A stretch of 64,000 bases of DNA from assembly GCF_949987535.1 (NCBI RefSeq), contig NC_080081.1, positions 48,520,973 to 48,584,972 of the forward strand. Direction: 5' to 3'. Of this stretch, positions 44,760-55,080 are shown piece by piece. Every line of letters begins with the position of its first letter. Position 1 is the stretch's first letter. Under the pieces are notes generated by a model. The model saw only the letters and a program-made list of their open reading frames with translations, had not been told where the DNA came from and searched no databases. Made by a program: the position numbers and the translations under genes. The stretch comes from Balaenoptera acutorostrata (taxonomy: Eukaryota > Chordata > Mammalia > Artiodactyla > Balaenopteridae).

Positions 44760-45655
44760 CTAGAGAAGTTCCTTTAGCATTTGTTGTAAAGCTGGTTTGG
44801 TGGTGCTGAATTCTCTTAGCTTTTGCTTGCCTGTAAATGTTTTAATTTCTCCGTTATATCTGAATGAGATCCTTGCTGGGTAGAATAATCTTGGTTGTAG
44901 GTTTTTCCCTTTCATCACTTTAAATATGTTCTGCCACACCCTTCTGGCCTGAAGAGTTTCTGCTGAAAGATCAGCTGTTAACCTTATGGGGATTCCCTTG
45001 TATGTTATTTGTTGCTTTTCCCTTGCTGCTTTTAATGTTTTTTCTTTGTATTTAAATTTTGATAGCTTGATTAATATGTGTCTTGGTGTGTTTCTCCTTT
45101 GATTAATCCTGTATGGGACTCTCTGCACTCCCTGGACTTGATTGACTATTTCCTTCCCATATTAGGGAAGTTTTCAACTATAATCTTTTCAAATATTTTC
45201 TCAGTCCCTTTTTTTTTTCTCTCTTCTTTTTCTGGGACCTCTATAATTCGAATGTTGGTGCATTTAATGTCCCAGAGGTCTCTGAGACTCTCCTCAATTC
45301 TTTTCATTTTTTTTTTTTTTTCATTCTGCTCTGCGTTAGTTATTTCCACTATTTTATCTTCCAGGTCACTTATCCGTTCTTCTGTCTCAGTTATTCTGCT
45401 ATTGATTCCCTCTAGAGAATTTTATATTTCATTTAATGTGTTGTTCATCATTGTTTGTTTTCTCTTTAGTTCTTCTAGGTCCTTGTTAAACGTTTCTTGT
45501 ATTTTCTCCATTCTATTTCCAAGATTTTGGATCGTCTTTAGTATCATTACACTGAATTCTTTTCCAGATAGACTGCCTATTTCCTCTTCAATTGTTTGGT
45601 CTGGTGGGTTTTTGCTCTGCTCCTTCATCTGCTGTGTACTTCTCTGTCTTCTCAT
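44760..45655 (-). pseudogene. L1-B ORF1, broken
   Basis: ORF1 keeps its start ATG at 45655 on the minus strand ('MRRQRSTQQMKEQSKNPPD'). The coiled coil (45655-45422) ends in a premature stop at 45422 and continues in another frame ('AEQNEKKKKMKRIEESLRDL', within 45349-45146). A further shift precedes the C-terminal domain (45128-44760: 'INQRRNTPRHILIKLSKF', 'YPARISFRYNGEIKTF'), which keeps the natural stop after 'QMLKELL'. Confidence 0.9.
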
Positions 45656-46316
45656 TTTGCTTAACTTACTGTGTTTGGGGTCTCCTTTTTGCAGGCTGCA
45701 GGTTCATAATTCCTGTTGTTTTTGGTGTCTGCCCCCAGTAGGTAAGGTTGGTCCAGTGGTTTGTGTAGCCTTCCTGGTGGAGGGAACTGGTGCCTGTGTT
45801 CTGTTGGATGAGGCTGAATCTTGTATTTCTGGTGGGCAGGACTGTGTCTGGTGGTGTGTTTTGGGGTGTCTGTGACCTTATTATGATTTTAGGCAGCCTC
45901 TCTGCTGATGGCTGAGGTTGTGTTCCTGTCTTACTAGTTGTTTGGCATGGGGTGTCCATCACTGGAGCTTGCTCATTGTTGATTGGAGCTGGGTCTCATC
46001 GTTGAGAGGGAGATCTCTGGGAGAGCTCTCGCTGATTGATATTATGTAGGGCTGGGAGGTCTCTGGTGATCCAATGTCCTGAACTTGGCTCTCCCCCCTC
46101 AGAGGTCTGACACCCGACTGGAGCACCATGACCCTGTCAGCCACAGAGCCAGGTAAGTGGGGAGTTTCTTGCCTTTTGGTGTGTCTGAGGTCTTCTGCCA
46201 GCCTTCAGTAGGTGTTCTGTAAGAGTTGTTCCTCATGTAGATGTATTTTTGATGTATTTGTGGGGAGGAAGGTGATCTCCATGTCTTACTCCTCCACCAT
46301 CCTGAAGGTCCCCCAT
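45656..46316 (-). promoter_or_regulatory. L1-B 5' UTR, internally shortened
   Basis: Minus strand, 46316 to 45656. It first reads 'agtaagacatggagatcacc' and 'aggcaagaaactccccac' (ending near 46160), then goes directly into 'ctctgtggctgacaggg' (from 46148) and later sequence next to ORF1, such as 'gcctgcaaaaaggagacccc'. The long GC-rich central part I expect in between is missing. The + strand across the joint reads 'ccaggtaagtggg', a chance antisense 5' splice-site match. Confidence 0.7.
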
Positions 46317-46327
46317 CTGAGGGTCTT
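46317..46327. repeat. Candidate target-site duplication of L1-B, 5' side
   Basis: 'ctgagggtctt', pairing with 40488-40498 with one mismatch. Confidence 0.5.
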
Positions 46328-48725
46328 ATAAGTACCTGCCCACATATTGGGTCTGGCTGAGCTTCCTTTGTCACCACTGCTCTAACAGTGTGACTGGCTC
46401 AATTTCCTTATTATAGAAAGAAAAAAGTGTCTTTATTCCTTGAAGCATGATAGCTTCTGGAAGTAATTTTGAATAAACATCATCTTCACTAAGATGAGTT
46501 TTCTCCCTGTATCTCTTTGTCATTCTAGGCTATTGTTCTCCCAGAGGCTTGGCTTTGAGGTTCTTCTGTTCCAATTGTGTTGACAAAACCAGCCCGTGTA
46601 GGTGACCCTACCAGGGGTAGTACTGCTTTCTCAGGGAAAGCTCCTTGGACACTTATTTAAGATTCCTTAACCTACGCACCACTGAGAACTTCTCCTCCAG
46701 TTTGAACGTATACACGTCTATGAAAAATAATCTTCCCTTTGCCTTCATCCATTCCCGTGTCTCCCCATCCTTAATAAAAATGATCTACAGGTTCTGAGAG
46801 GCACCTCCTGAGCTGTTCGTCTCTCTCTGCTTCAAACCTGGGATTTTGAAGCTGGGATTGTCTTTAACCAGAAACCTCAGAAGTGAACTCTACAAAGAAA
46901 ATGTGTATGTGTGCATGCATGTTACAGGATGATAGGAGAATAATACCTTTTCTGAATTTCTTATAATAAACTGTCAATTAGAAAGTTTAAGAGTTCACTT
47001 AGGTCCTAAGGGAAGTACAGAGACAAAAGTAGGCCCCCAATAGTTGGAGTGTACTGGGACCTAAATTATATTCTTAGAGTTTTATCAGGTGGTTTTATCC
47101 TTTAATTATAAGAACAATTTTTGAACATGGGGTAAATCCTGGGAGGTGCCACTTAGTTCACTGTAGCAGGAATTTCAAAAATGGCAGCCTGGTGACTTGA
47201 CAGGTTTCATGCCATTTCAAAAAGGCCAGCCAAGTTTATATTCAGACCCAGGAAAAATCTGGAATGTTATCTGCATATACCTTAATCAGCTACTTCCTCT
47301 CAAAGAGACCTCAGTGACCAGTGTACTACAAAACCAGGGCTTCTGAAGGTGTTGTCAATGTCACCTCACCAAACTCCCAGGAGCAGTGACCTTGGTTCAC
47401 CTTAAAACCATCATGCCTTTGCTCTGTGTTTTACAAGGTCTTCACCTCCACTATGCGATGTCACTGCCAGGCTCTTCACCTCTGTGGAAAGAGTCAGTGC
47501 CAGTGCCTGCACCAACATTAAAGGAAGAACTCTCAGCATGGTCAGAGGTGTCAGAGACCTTAACACCAGGCCCAAGGACTGAAATCTGGTCTGAATGTGA
47601 CAAGTCAAGAGGGAATGGCCAGCACTGCAATACCCTCACCTACCAAGTCACTGTGATTAAAAAAAAAAAAAGCCTTTTAGAGAACATATTGGCATAACAC
47701 GGAATGGGAAAACGTCAAGTTTAAGGAGAAGGTATAGAGAAGGTAACTGTTGCATTTTCAGAACTGTTGCCATGAGTTTCAATGATTTAAAAGTTGTGAG
47801 TTCTAATCCTACCTTCAAAGCTTTCTTATTCCTTACAATTTTGTTTCCCCATTTATGGTAACATCCTCCTTAAGGCATTATGGTGAGAAATAATTCAAAT
47901 GCATTTAAAATTATTTTTTTCTTTGGGACAAAAACATTGCTATTTAAATGTGAAATAAAAGTTTCTGGTTTCATTATTTATTTTTCTCCATCTGAGGTGT
48001 TGAACCAGTTGGAGACTAAAACTACCAACCCACTAAAGATCCAACAGAATCATGTTCACTGTTCAGCCTGGGTTGCAAGCAGTGTTTCTAGTGCAAATGA
48101 TCAATAGACATTCAGTAGAACTACTCATGCTTCAAATTCTGTAACACCTGGCTAGTGATCAAACCTCTTTTTAAAAAAGTAACTGAAAGAAATATCAATT
48201 ATAGCAGATATTTTAAACCCTTACATTGTCTGTTCACAGCAGACCTTTAGACTGGTAGATTTCCAGAGAGAATGAGCTACTCCTTTGCATGGGACGGAAT
48301 ACACACAGACTTAGTGAGTTCAGCCCACAGTATACTGGATGCCTTGTGCAATCTGCATACATTCTTTCCCCGACTCCCATTGCCTAATTACATGTAATAA
48401 ATGTGTTACAGAGATTTGACTTTCTTCCCCTGACCCCAGTGAAAAAGAGAGCTTATGTTTTCCATACTTATGCACATGCTCATGATTTTCCTGCCCTTCC
48501 ATGTATGGTACGTTTTGGTCACAGGACAACCTCCATCCAAATTCTTGTAGCTAAGAGCTAGGTGACGAAATCTTCGAGGGAAACTGCTTTTAGCTGGAGC
48601 TCTGTCATGGGACTACAGGACTCTGTGGGAGTCTAGGTATATTCACAGGATCTAAGTATTGATGGTCCATTCTGACTGGACCTGTCTTCCTTCCCGGGAA
48701 AACAGACAGCCACTGTTTAGGATGA
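46328..48725. other. No recognised element
   Basis: About 2.4 kb of unique-looking DNA. 'cttaataaaaatgatctaca' near 46770-46789 and surrounding sequence could be an old LTR end, but I cannot place it. A 12-base A run (47660-47671) follows 'cactgtgatt', but I found no duplication that would mark a retrocopy. The 103-codon frame 47386-47697 has no recognisable domain. Confidence 0.35.
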
Positions 48726-48935
48726 TTTGGGTGTATTAGGCTTACTATTAAGCAGGATAATTTTTTGTTGCGAAGGACTGTCCTGTGTCTTGTAGAATAT
48801 TTAGCAGCACCAACAGCCCCTCTCCTCTGCTCCCGGTTGTGACAACAAAAAGTGTCTCCAGGTATTGCCAAATATCTCCTGGGGGGGTAAAATCACTCCC
48901 AACTCCACTCCCCTGAAAACCAATGGGTTAAAGGA
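48726..48935 (+). mobile_element. MER5A-type hAT-Charlie MITE
   Basis: 'ggataattttttgttgcgaa' (48755-48774), 'aggactgtcctgtgtcttgt' (48775-48794), 'agaatatttagcagcaccaa' (48795-48814), 'ggttgtgacaacaaaaagtg' (48835-48854), 'tctccaggtattgccaaata' (48855-48874) and 'tctcctgggggggtaaaatc' follow the MER5A order closely. Non-coding; hAT transposase needed in trans. Confidence 0.9.
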
Positions 48936-48994
48936 CTGTTTGACAACATCCTGCTGTTAGTACTTGGAATTTCAATTTCACCTGAGTTAACACA

Positions 48995-49200
48995 TTAGTA
49001 GCAGTGTATTGCATTTATAATTTGCAAAGTGCTTTTCACATAGAAGTACTATATTTAACTTTCCCAACAGCCCTAAGACACATTTGTTGATATTCTTCTT
49101 TCAAAGAAGTAGAGACAGCTCAGGGATGGTATGTGACAAACTGTTAAAGTGACAGGTGACAACATACTTAAGGTGGGATTTCTGGGACACTCCCCTTGGC
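48995..49200 (-). repeat. MIR SINE relic, antisense
   Basis: 'taatttgcaaagtgcttttc' (49018-49037), 'cccaacagccctaagacaca' (49063-49082), 'aagtagagacagctcaggga' (49107-49126) correspond to the complement of MIR. Confidence 0.65.
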
Positions 49201-49284
49201 CTTCAGCCCCTACATTCCAGTTGTTCAGTCTGTCTGCTATAACCATGCACTGGGTTGTCTTATTAATTTCTCTTATGTTAAGGA

Positions 49285-49430
49285 TGGAAGGAATCCAAAG
49301 GTTTTCAGGTCCATCTCTTCTACTTTAGAGAGGAGAAAACTGGGTTGCAGAGGACATAGGTGACTTGCCCAGATAACTAATGTGGCAAAGTCAGGACAAA
49401 CCCAAGTCTTCAAATTTCCTAACCAGTGTC
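49285..49430 (-). repeat. MIR-like relic, antisense
   Basis: 'ggagaaaactgggttgcaga' (49332-49351), 'gtgacttgcccagataacta' (49360-49379) and 'ggcaaagtcaggacaaaccc' (49383-49402) match the complement of the MIR core. Confidence 0.6.
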
Positions 49431-49769
49431 TTTTTTATTAGGTGTTGCTGGATCAATATTCCATGAGTGGATGAAAAAACAGGATAAAAATAAATACATT
49501 TGTGTGTGTGTGCGTTGATGAAGGCAGAGCTCCCCTCTGTGTTCTCCAGTGTTGGAAATCGTTGTGGCTGCCTCTCCCAGTATTATCAGGCGGAATATTT
49601 GTGCCTTGGAATGAACATCAGAAGAGAAAGAGGTGTTGGGATGAAGGGAGCCCTTTAAGGAAAGATAAATTATTGTGCTTAAGAAGACAGCCTTCCTAGT
49701 AAACCTCACACCCCAGCTCCCTAACCTCTCTCCTTACAGTAGATGAGAAATCGTCAAATCCTATAAACT

Positions 49770-50530
49770 CAGCGCGTGGGCGGGGGCGTGGGGGGGTGGT
49801 GGGGAGGTGGGGGGAAGGTACCGGTGGTTTGCCGCCCCCGATGTCTGGAAATCAGAATGCTCTATGCTAACAGCGCTCCGGCCCTTCACATTGATCCTTT
49901 GTTTCCAAGCCCCCAAAGTCTTTGCTTATGCAAATCAAACCACAGGGGCACTTGAACATGGAAATCACATAATCTCCCTCACGTGGGATGAATTGACAGG
50001 GTTTGAAACTCCTTGACTGCTGGGAGGTGATGAAGGGTACTTATTTAACCGGCATCGTTGCACTGGGCACATCTCCCACACCGGGCTTTCCTCGGTGGTG
50101 CCGCCCTGCCAGCGGAGAGCCGCTGATTATGAACATCGCTATCAAAGGAATCAGAGGGCCTCGAACCTCAGAAATTCTAACCCCCTTTGAGGAGGAAAGT
50201 AAGTCATTCCTCAGAAACTCTTCTGAGCTCTGTGTCTCCCTTGAGGGCGGGTTTTTCTTTGATTACGTTGAATGAACATTGAGTCTTCCTGGAAAAGGCT
50301 GTTTGCGGCCTGTTTCACAGGTAAAAGAGCCAAGGAGAGTTAAAGGGACATTTCAGGCCCCGCAGCCCGGAGGGAGTCCCAGGCGGAGGCTGCGTCAGGG
50401 GCAGGCCCGCTTTCCCAGCTGCAGGCTGCAGCCCTGATCCTTCCTCACACCAGCTTCCTTCGTATGACGGGGATAATGCTGGGGATGGAGGGAGCAGTGA
50501 CCAGACAGCTCAGTAATGACAGCTGAGCTG
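49770..50530. promoter_or_regulatory. GC-rich, CpG-containing candidate regulatory block
   Basis: Distinctly GC-richer than its surroundings. It begins with a G-rich run (49779-49815) able in principle to form a G-quadruplex. An octamer 'atgcaaat' at 49930-49937 is followed directly by 'caaaccaca', a RUNX-type word; an E-box 'cacgtg' lies at 49980-49985. CpG-bearing sequence continues at 50048-50130 and 50350-50415. I see no transposon here. A promoter or enhancer role is inference. Confidence 0.35.
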
Positions 50531-51265
50531 CTTGGGCAAGATGTGCTTGTTCCAGAAACGAAGTGCGATTCCATTAAAACGTGTGACCTCTAGAGACAGC
50601 CTACCTTGTTTTGGAGTGTGTGTTACTGGATTTATTTGTTGGGAATAAACTGATGAGAACAATATTTTGGCCCTCCAACGTGTTTGAGCAACTTCAGCTT
50701 TTAATCGGCTGGTTGCTCCTCCTCTGTGTATTTGAAGGATTTGACGATTGTGATTGTGACGTGCTCATTGCAGCCACTACCTGTGTGGCGGTCCCCACCT
50801 GGCAATGTTCCAAGACTTCTTTTGATCTGAGTAGTTGGAACTCAATATACATTTTCCCATAGAAACAATGGCTGTAAGCCTTCTTGGATGGTGGACAAAA
50901 ATTCATTGGACCAGAATGTAGTGGAAATACTGTGCATTTTGCATTTCAAAGCTAGCAAGAGAAATTAGAAGTGAGTATTAGAAATTCCCTTTTGTAAAAA
51001 AATATTACAAAATGTATTTAAACCTATCTAAGAACTGCAGAATTTAAAACTACAAGGCCCTTGGCTTAAGCTGCCTGCCTTAGTCTGATCCTTTTGGAGG
51101 AGTGGAAACAAGAGCCCCCCTTGGAGCATTTCCTTAACATACCACCAGAGTTTAGGAGGGAGGAGGAATGAAAAGGGGATGCTGACCTAAATGAGAGGGG
51201 AGAAAATGTGACTTAATCATCCTAAGTCAGACTCTCTCCATCCCTCGCTGCTCCTCAAATTATCG
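50531..51265. other. Unique DNA, no recognised element
   Basis: Repeat-free texture with words such as 'gaacaatattttggccctcc' and 'cccatagaaacaatggctgt', the latter carrying a SOX-like AACAATGG. It may extend the candidate regulatory region on its left. The 83-codon frame 50611-50862 has no domain I know. Confidence 0.35.
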
Positions 51266-51269
51266 GATG

Positions 51270-51695
51270 AGAGGGTGTGGTCAATGCTGTGGGGCACCAT
51301 CCACGCCCCCTTCCAGTGAAAGACACCAGTCCCCCAGATTCTGGGGGTGTTGATGCTGAAGACTCACAGCCGAGCACCTCCGCAGGAATCGCTCTCTATC
51401 TGCTGGTGCTGCCTTACAAGGCCAGGATCACTTCCTAGAGCAGGCCTCACCTGAGAACGTGTCAGCTGAGGAATATAAAGCCCCGGCCCCCTTGCTGTAA
51501 TTGGGACAACTCTGAAGGCCCATGGGCCCCAGTGTGACTACCTCCCAATTCATCTCCTTCTTCTTACCGCGAACCCCTTTCCTTCACTTCTGTTCTTCAC
51601 TTCCATGTGTACGTCGGTCCTAACTGCATCCCCCAATAAAACTGTGTGCAAGTCTCTGTCTCAGGGTCTGTTGCCAGCAAACCTGACCTAAGACA
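51270..51695 (+). mobile_element. Ancient ERV-type LTR (probable)
   Basis: The polyadenylation segment 'caataaaactgtgtgcaagt' (51634-51653), followed by 'ctctgtctcagggtctgttg' (51654-51673) and 'aacctgacctaagaca', is the end of an ERVL-like LTR. 'ggaatataaagccccgg' (51470-51486) could be its TATA region. The family is uncertain and the left boundary is a guess. Confidence 0.5.
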
Positions 51696-51849
51696 GACAA
51701 GCAGACAAAGACAAGTGAAAATAAAGAAGTGACCGGTAGATACGCTGTCCATTACTGGTGGTAGAGGGGCTGGTAGCTGCCCCAGAGGAAAGAAAAGCAC
51801 CTGTAAGGATTCTAGCAGAGTGAACCCCTCACTGAGGTGAGAACAGTTA

Positions 51850-51965
51850 TTCAGGCAGAGTAGGCACTTAATATTATTTCTATGTGAAATAGATCCAATG
51901 ACTTGGCCAAAGACATCTTTACACAGAGTGGTGAAGAATTCAGGTGAGTTGCACTCGCTGATCTT
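51850..51965 (-). repeat. MIR-like relic, antisense
   Basis: 'aatgacttggccaaagacat' (51897-51916) and 'tttacacagagtggtgaaga' (51919-51938) follow the complement of MIR. Confidence 0.45.
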
Positions 51966-53204
51966 CCTCTAGAGTTTCAGGAGGTTGAGTGACATCTCTG
52001 TTTCTGAAGCAATTCGGATGTCTCATTGCTTTCTCAGGAAGACTCTTTTGTTGAGTCCTAAAGCCTGATATTTCTGAATAGGATGCTCAAAGATTATTGA
52101 TCACAGAAACACCTTTCCTCCAAATGACTTCTTGCTGCCAGCTCAATCATCAGTGGTACCGTATTGGGGTGGGGGTTTGCTCACGTTATCAACCTGAGTT
52201 TATATGGCTTATAGTGTTCCTCATCCCATGGCTCCAATTCTTAGTTTTATCACATTGAGATTTTTCATGTGCATCAGATACACATTAAAAAATGGGCAGT
52301 ATGAAAAAGTATTTTCAAGATTTCTGAGAGCTAGCCCTCTTCTCCAAATGCTGAGACTAAGGTATGTTCAGCAGGCAGTGGACTCCCACCAGCCATGAGT
52401 TCACAGTGCTGTGGGAGGACGTTGGAGAAGGGCAAGGACCCCAAGGTCAGAGTGTAACTATCTCCCATGCTAAGGAGCTGGCTGTCAGGGTCCATCAACT
52501 CTTGTTTTCAAAAAGTCTGTTTTCCTGAAGACGAAACGTGGTGCAATGCTATTTGGGGAGTTCACAAAACAATTTGAAGGCCAAAAAAAAGGGAGAATTT
52601 GACCTACCATGCTCAGCAGACCCCAAACAAAATATTATTTCATGCTCTGATGTTTAGCTATTGTTTTCCGGAAGGATAAGAAATGTAAAATGGTAGTGGT
52701 AATACTCATCCACGGATTGGCAGCTTGCAGGAGGAGCAAGAATACAGAATTGTTCTGGAGGCCAGAGTGGATGGTTTAAACCTGACCTTCACAAATCCAG
52801 CACTGTGTTGGCTGATCTGGTGATGCAAAGGCTGAATTTTAGGAGGCAACCTGACTGCAAGCCTGAATTTTAAGCAGTTATTACGTGTGTTTCTTTAGAG
52901 AAAGGCTTTTTTACCATGTCAATAAGAGGTCATTAAAAAACCCTTTGATTTGGAACCGTGGGTACATTGCGATAGTAAGATGAAGATCATAATATCCTCA
53001 GAAAAGGACTAAACTCATCATTTATTAAACAAATGTCACTGATGGCTCACCATGTGGTGCTGAGCAAATGTTTGAAAAACTGCAAAAGTGAAAATTTCCT
53101 TCCAGATTGCAAATTATTTTTCATAGAACAAATGATTCCAGTTATTGTTAATTTTCATGATATTAGGAATATTATAGCATTTTTATGGATCTGTGGGTAA
53201 AATC
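51966..53204. other. No recognised element
   Basis: Unique-looking DNA. Nothing I can name and no exon supported. Confidence 0.4.
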
Positions 53205-53515
53205 CAAATTTCTTATGAAGGTTTATAAAAGACCTGTGTGACTGTGTCCTGCTAATCCTTTTACAACTGTGCCCCTCTCTCTCAGTGTGGACCGTGACTG
53301 TGCCTTGCTCTCTGTATCTGCTCCTCTCTTTGCCTGGGAAACATTTCCACATGACACCTTCCTGCAGCCCCTCTACCAGCTCTCCCTTTGACTTGCTAAC
53401 TATAACTCATTCCTTGGATCTGATATTAAATTTCATTTTCTCTTGGGAGGACTTCTATAAACCCTTAAGATTGGGTTAGGTGCTCCTATGATGCTCTGTG
53501 ATTTTCCTATTGAAT
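53205..53515 (+). repeat. L2 LINE 3' portion, left part
   Basis: 'ctgctaatccttttacaact' (53250-53269), 'tgactgtgccttgctctctg' (53296-53315), 'ctttgcctgggaaacatttc' (53328-53347) and 'cttctataaacccttaagat' (53452-53471) follow L2. The copy continues at 53884 after an LTR insertion. Confidence 0.65.
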
Positions 53516-53883
53516 CAGTATGCTAGAACTGACATCACAAAATACTACAAACTAGGTGGTTAAAGAACAGAAATTTTCTGGAGGCTGGAAGTCCCAGACC
53601 AAGGTCCAACAGGATTGGTTTCTGGTGGGAGCTCTCTCCCTGGCTTGTAGACAGCCACCTTCGTGCTGTGTCCTCACATGGTGAGGAGAGAGCAAGATTG
53701 TGAGCTCTCTCCACTCATGTCTCTTCCTACAAGGACACTAATCCCATCAGATGAAAGCTCCAACCATGTGACCTCATTTTACCTTAATTACCTTCATAAA
53801 GTCTCTGTCTCTAAATATAATCACCTTAGGGGTTGGGGCTTTACATATGCATTTCAGGGAGACACAAACATTCCGTCCATAAC
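53516..53883 (-). mobile_element. MST/THE-type MaLR LTR, antisense, inserted in L2
   Basis: The plus strand shows the complement of a MaLR LTR: 'ggttaaagaacagaaatttt' (53559-53578), 'ctggaggctggaagtcccag' (53579-53598), 'gctgtgtcctcacatggtga' (53664-53683), 'aaggacactaatcccatcag' (53731-53750), 'ccaaccatgtgacctcattt' (53760-53779) and 'gacacaaacattccgtccat' (53861-53880). It separates two collinear parts of an L2. Confidence 0.85.
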
Positions 53884-54175
53884 ACCCATTATATTTCTTA
53901 TCCAGAGCACTACCCACATTGCAGTTTGTGAAAATGTCCTTCAGGGAAAAATGTAAATGTCCAGGTACACAGACTACAATGTGAGTGGTGCCCTCCCAAT
54001 ACTGCACTCATCATACTGTATTGCAATTGATTGTTTACTTGTCTTTATCCTTCACTAGAACTAAAGTTTCATGAGGGCAGGATCATGCTTATCTTGATTA
54101 TTACTGTCTTCTCAATACTGACCACAATGCTTCACAAATATAGAAACTAAATGAACTCATTGAGTAAATGACCTT
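53884..54175 (+). repeat. L2 LINE 3' portion, right part
   Basis: 'ttgattgtttacttgtcttt' (54027-54046), 'ccttcactagaactaaagtt' (54050-54069), 'tcatgagggcaggatcatgc' (54070-54089) and 'gaccacaatgcttcacaaat' (54120-54139) complete the L2 begun at 53205. Confidence 0.75.
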
Positions 54176-54441
54176 GACAACAAAACACAACCAGATCAAA
54201 TCTGTTTGTGGTTTTGTTCTAGTCATTTGAGGACAGCTTATTTACTTGGATCATGGGTTCTGGTGCAAAGCCTTTAGCTATGTCCTCTTGTCCTATTGCT
54301 TTTCTCAAATGGATGTCTTTATCAGTTGTGCTTTCTCTAGAAAGTACTTTAATTATCTTCCTTTAGACATATTATTTCTTCTCTAATGTTGTCTTCCTGC
54401 ACCAGCCAGCTTTTTCCTTCTGTGCTTCACAGGTTCTGAGT
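54176..54441. other. No recognised element
   Basis: Pyrimidine-rich unique DNA in front of the SINE. Confidence 0.35.
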
Positions 54442-54453
54442 ATCTTGACTTTT

Positions 54454-54851
54454 TTTTATAAAGTATTTTTAAATTGAGGTGTATGTACACTGTTTTAAAA
54501 AAAATTTTATTTATTTATTTATTTTTAAGATTTAATTTAATTTTTATTTTTGGCTGCGTTGGGTTTTTGTTGCTGCGGGCTTTCTCTAGTTGCGGCGAGC
54601 GGGAGCTGCTCTTGGTTGCGGTGCACAGGCTTCTCATTGCTGTGGCTTCGCTTGTTGCGGAGCATGGGTTCTAGGCACGTGGGCTTCAGTAGTTGTGGCA
54701 CGCGGTCTCTAGAGCACAGGCCCCGTAGTGGTGGCGCACAGGCTTAGTTGCTCCACGGCATGTGGGATCTTCCCGGACCAGGGATCGAACCCCTGTCCCC
54801 TGCATTGGCAGGCAGATTCTTATCCACTGTGCCACCAAGGATGTCCCATGA
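54454..54851 (-). mobile_element. CHR-type tRNA-derived SINE, antisense, with extra tail sequence
   Basis: The SINE reads on the minus strand from about 54847 ('gggacatccttggtggcaca') to its (AAAT)n tail near 54500-54535. The pol III box B equivalent lies around 54786-54796. 'atcttgactttt' occurs at 54442-54453 and 54852-54863, a 12-bp duplication. Between the left copy and the SINE tail there are about 45 extra bases that are not SINE (54454-54498). Older divergence than the SINE at 33557: 'caccaagga' replaces 'caccaggga'. Confidence 0.9.
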
Positions 54852-54894
54852 ATCTTGACTTTTAATCTTGGCCTCTCCACATATTTCTGTGAAG

Positions 54895-55010
54895 GTTTTT
54901 ACAGACAGAAAGAGACCCACAGAGGTTGAGACTTTCCCAAGGCCTTTTGGTAATACAGAGGCAGTGCTAAAACTAGAACCTGGAAGAGTTCTAACATTGC
55001 AGGACAGAAG
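54895..55010 (-). repeat. MIR-like relic, antisense
   Basis: 'acagacagaaagagacccac' (54901-54920), 'gaggttgagactttcccaag' (54922-54941) and 'gtgctaaaactagaacctgg' (54964-54983) match the complement of the MIR core. Confidence 0.6.
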
Positions 55011-55080
55011 CATTCTCAGGAGATTTCCAGGCCTGTTTGGTCAAGGGGTGCTTGGAGTTTGGTAGGGGAATGGGGAATAG

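Larger units (their letters stand above)
40499..46316 (-). mobile_element. L1-B: near-complete L1 LINE, antisense
   Basis: A 5.8-kb L1 on the minus strand. Its 3' end is at 40499, with a poly(T) run (40503-40520) marking the poly(A) tail and a long 3' UTR (about 40521-40884). ORF2 follows (40885-44701), then ORF1 (44760-45655). The 5' UTR is at 45656-46316 and reaches the L1 5' start ('gtggaggagtaagacatgga' on the minus strand). The 5' UTR is much shorter than the cetacean full-length form I remember (see findings). Both reading frames are broken. The 3' UTR type differs from L1-A but resembles the 5S-fused L1. Confidence 0.93.

Noticed and set aside
45078..45875. 265-codon plus-strand frame rich in Ser/Leu/Phe, membrane-protein-like
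   Set aside because: It is the antisense shadow of L1-B ORF1 and 5' UTR; hydrophobicity results from complementing Lys/Glu-rich codons.
46145..46160. Perfect-looking 5' splice site 'caggtaagt' on the + strand
   Set aside because: It lies antisense in the L1-B 5' UTR at the internal joint; no exon or branch/acceptor partner is visible. It is a by-product of the joint sequence.
47386..47697. 103-codon frame followed by a 12-base A run, like a processed pseudogene
   Set aside because: I found no target-site duplication around the A run and no recognisable protein, so a retrocopy is not supported.
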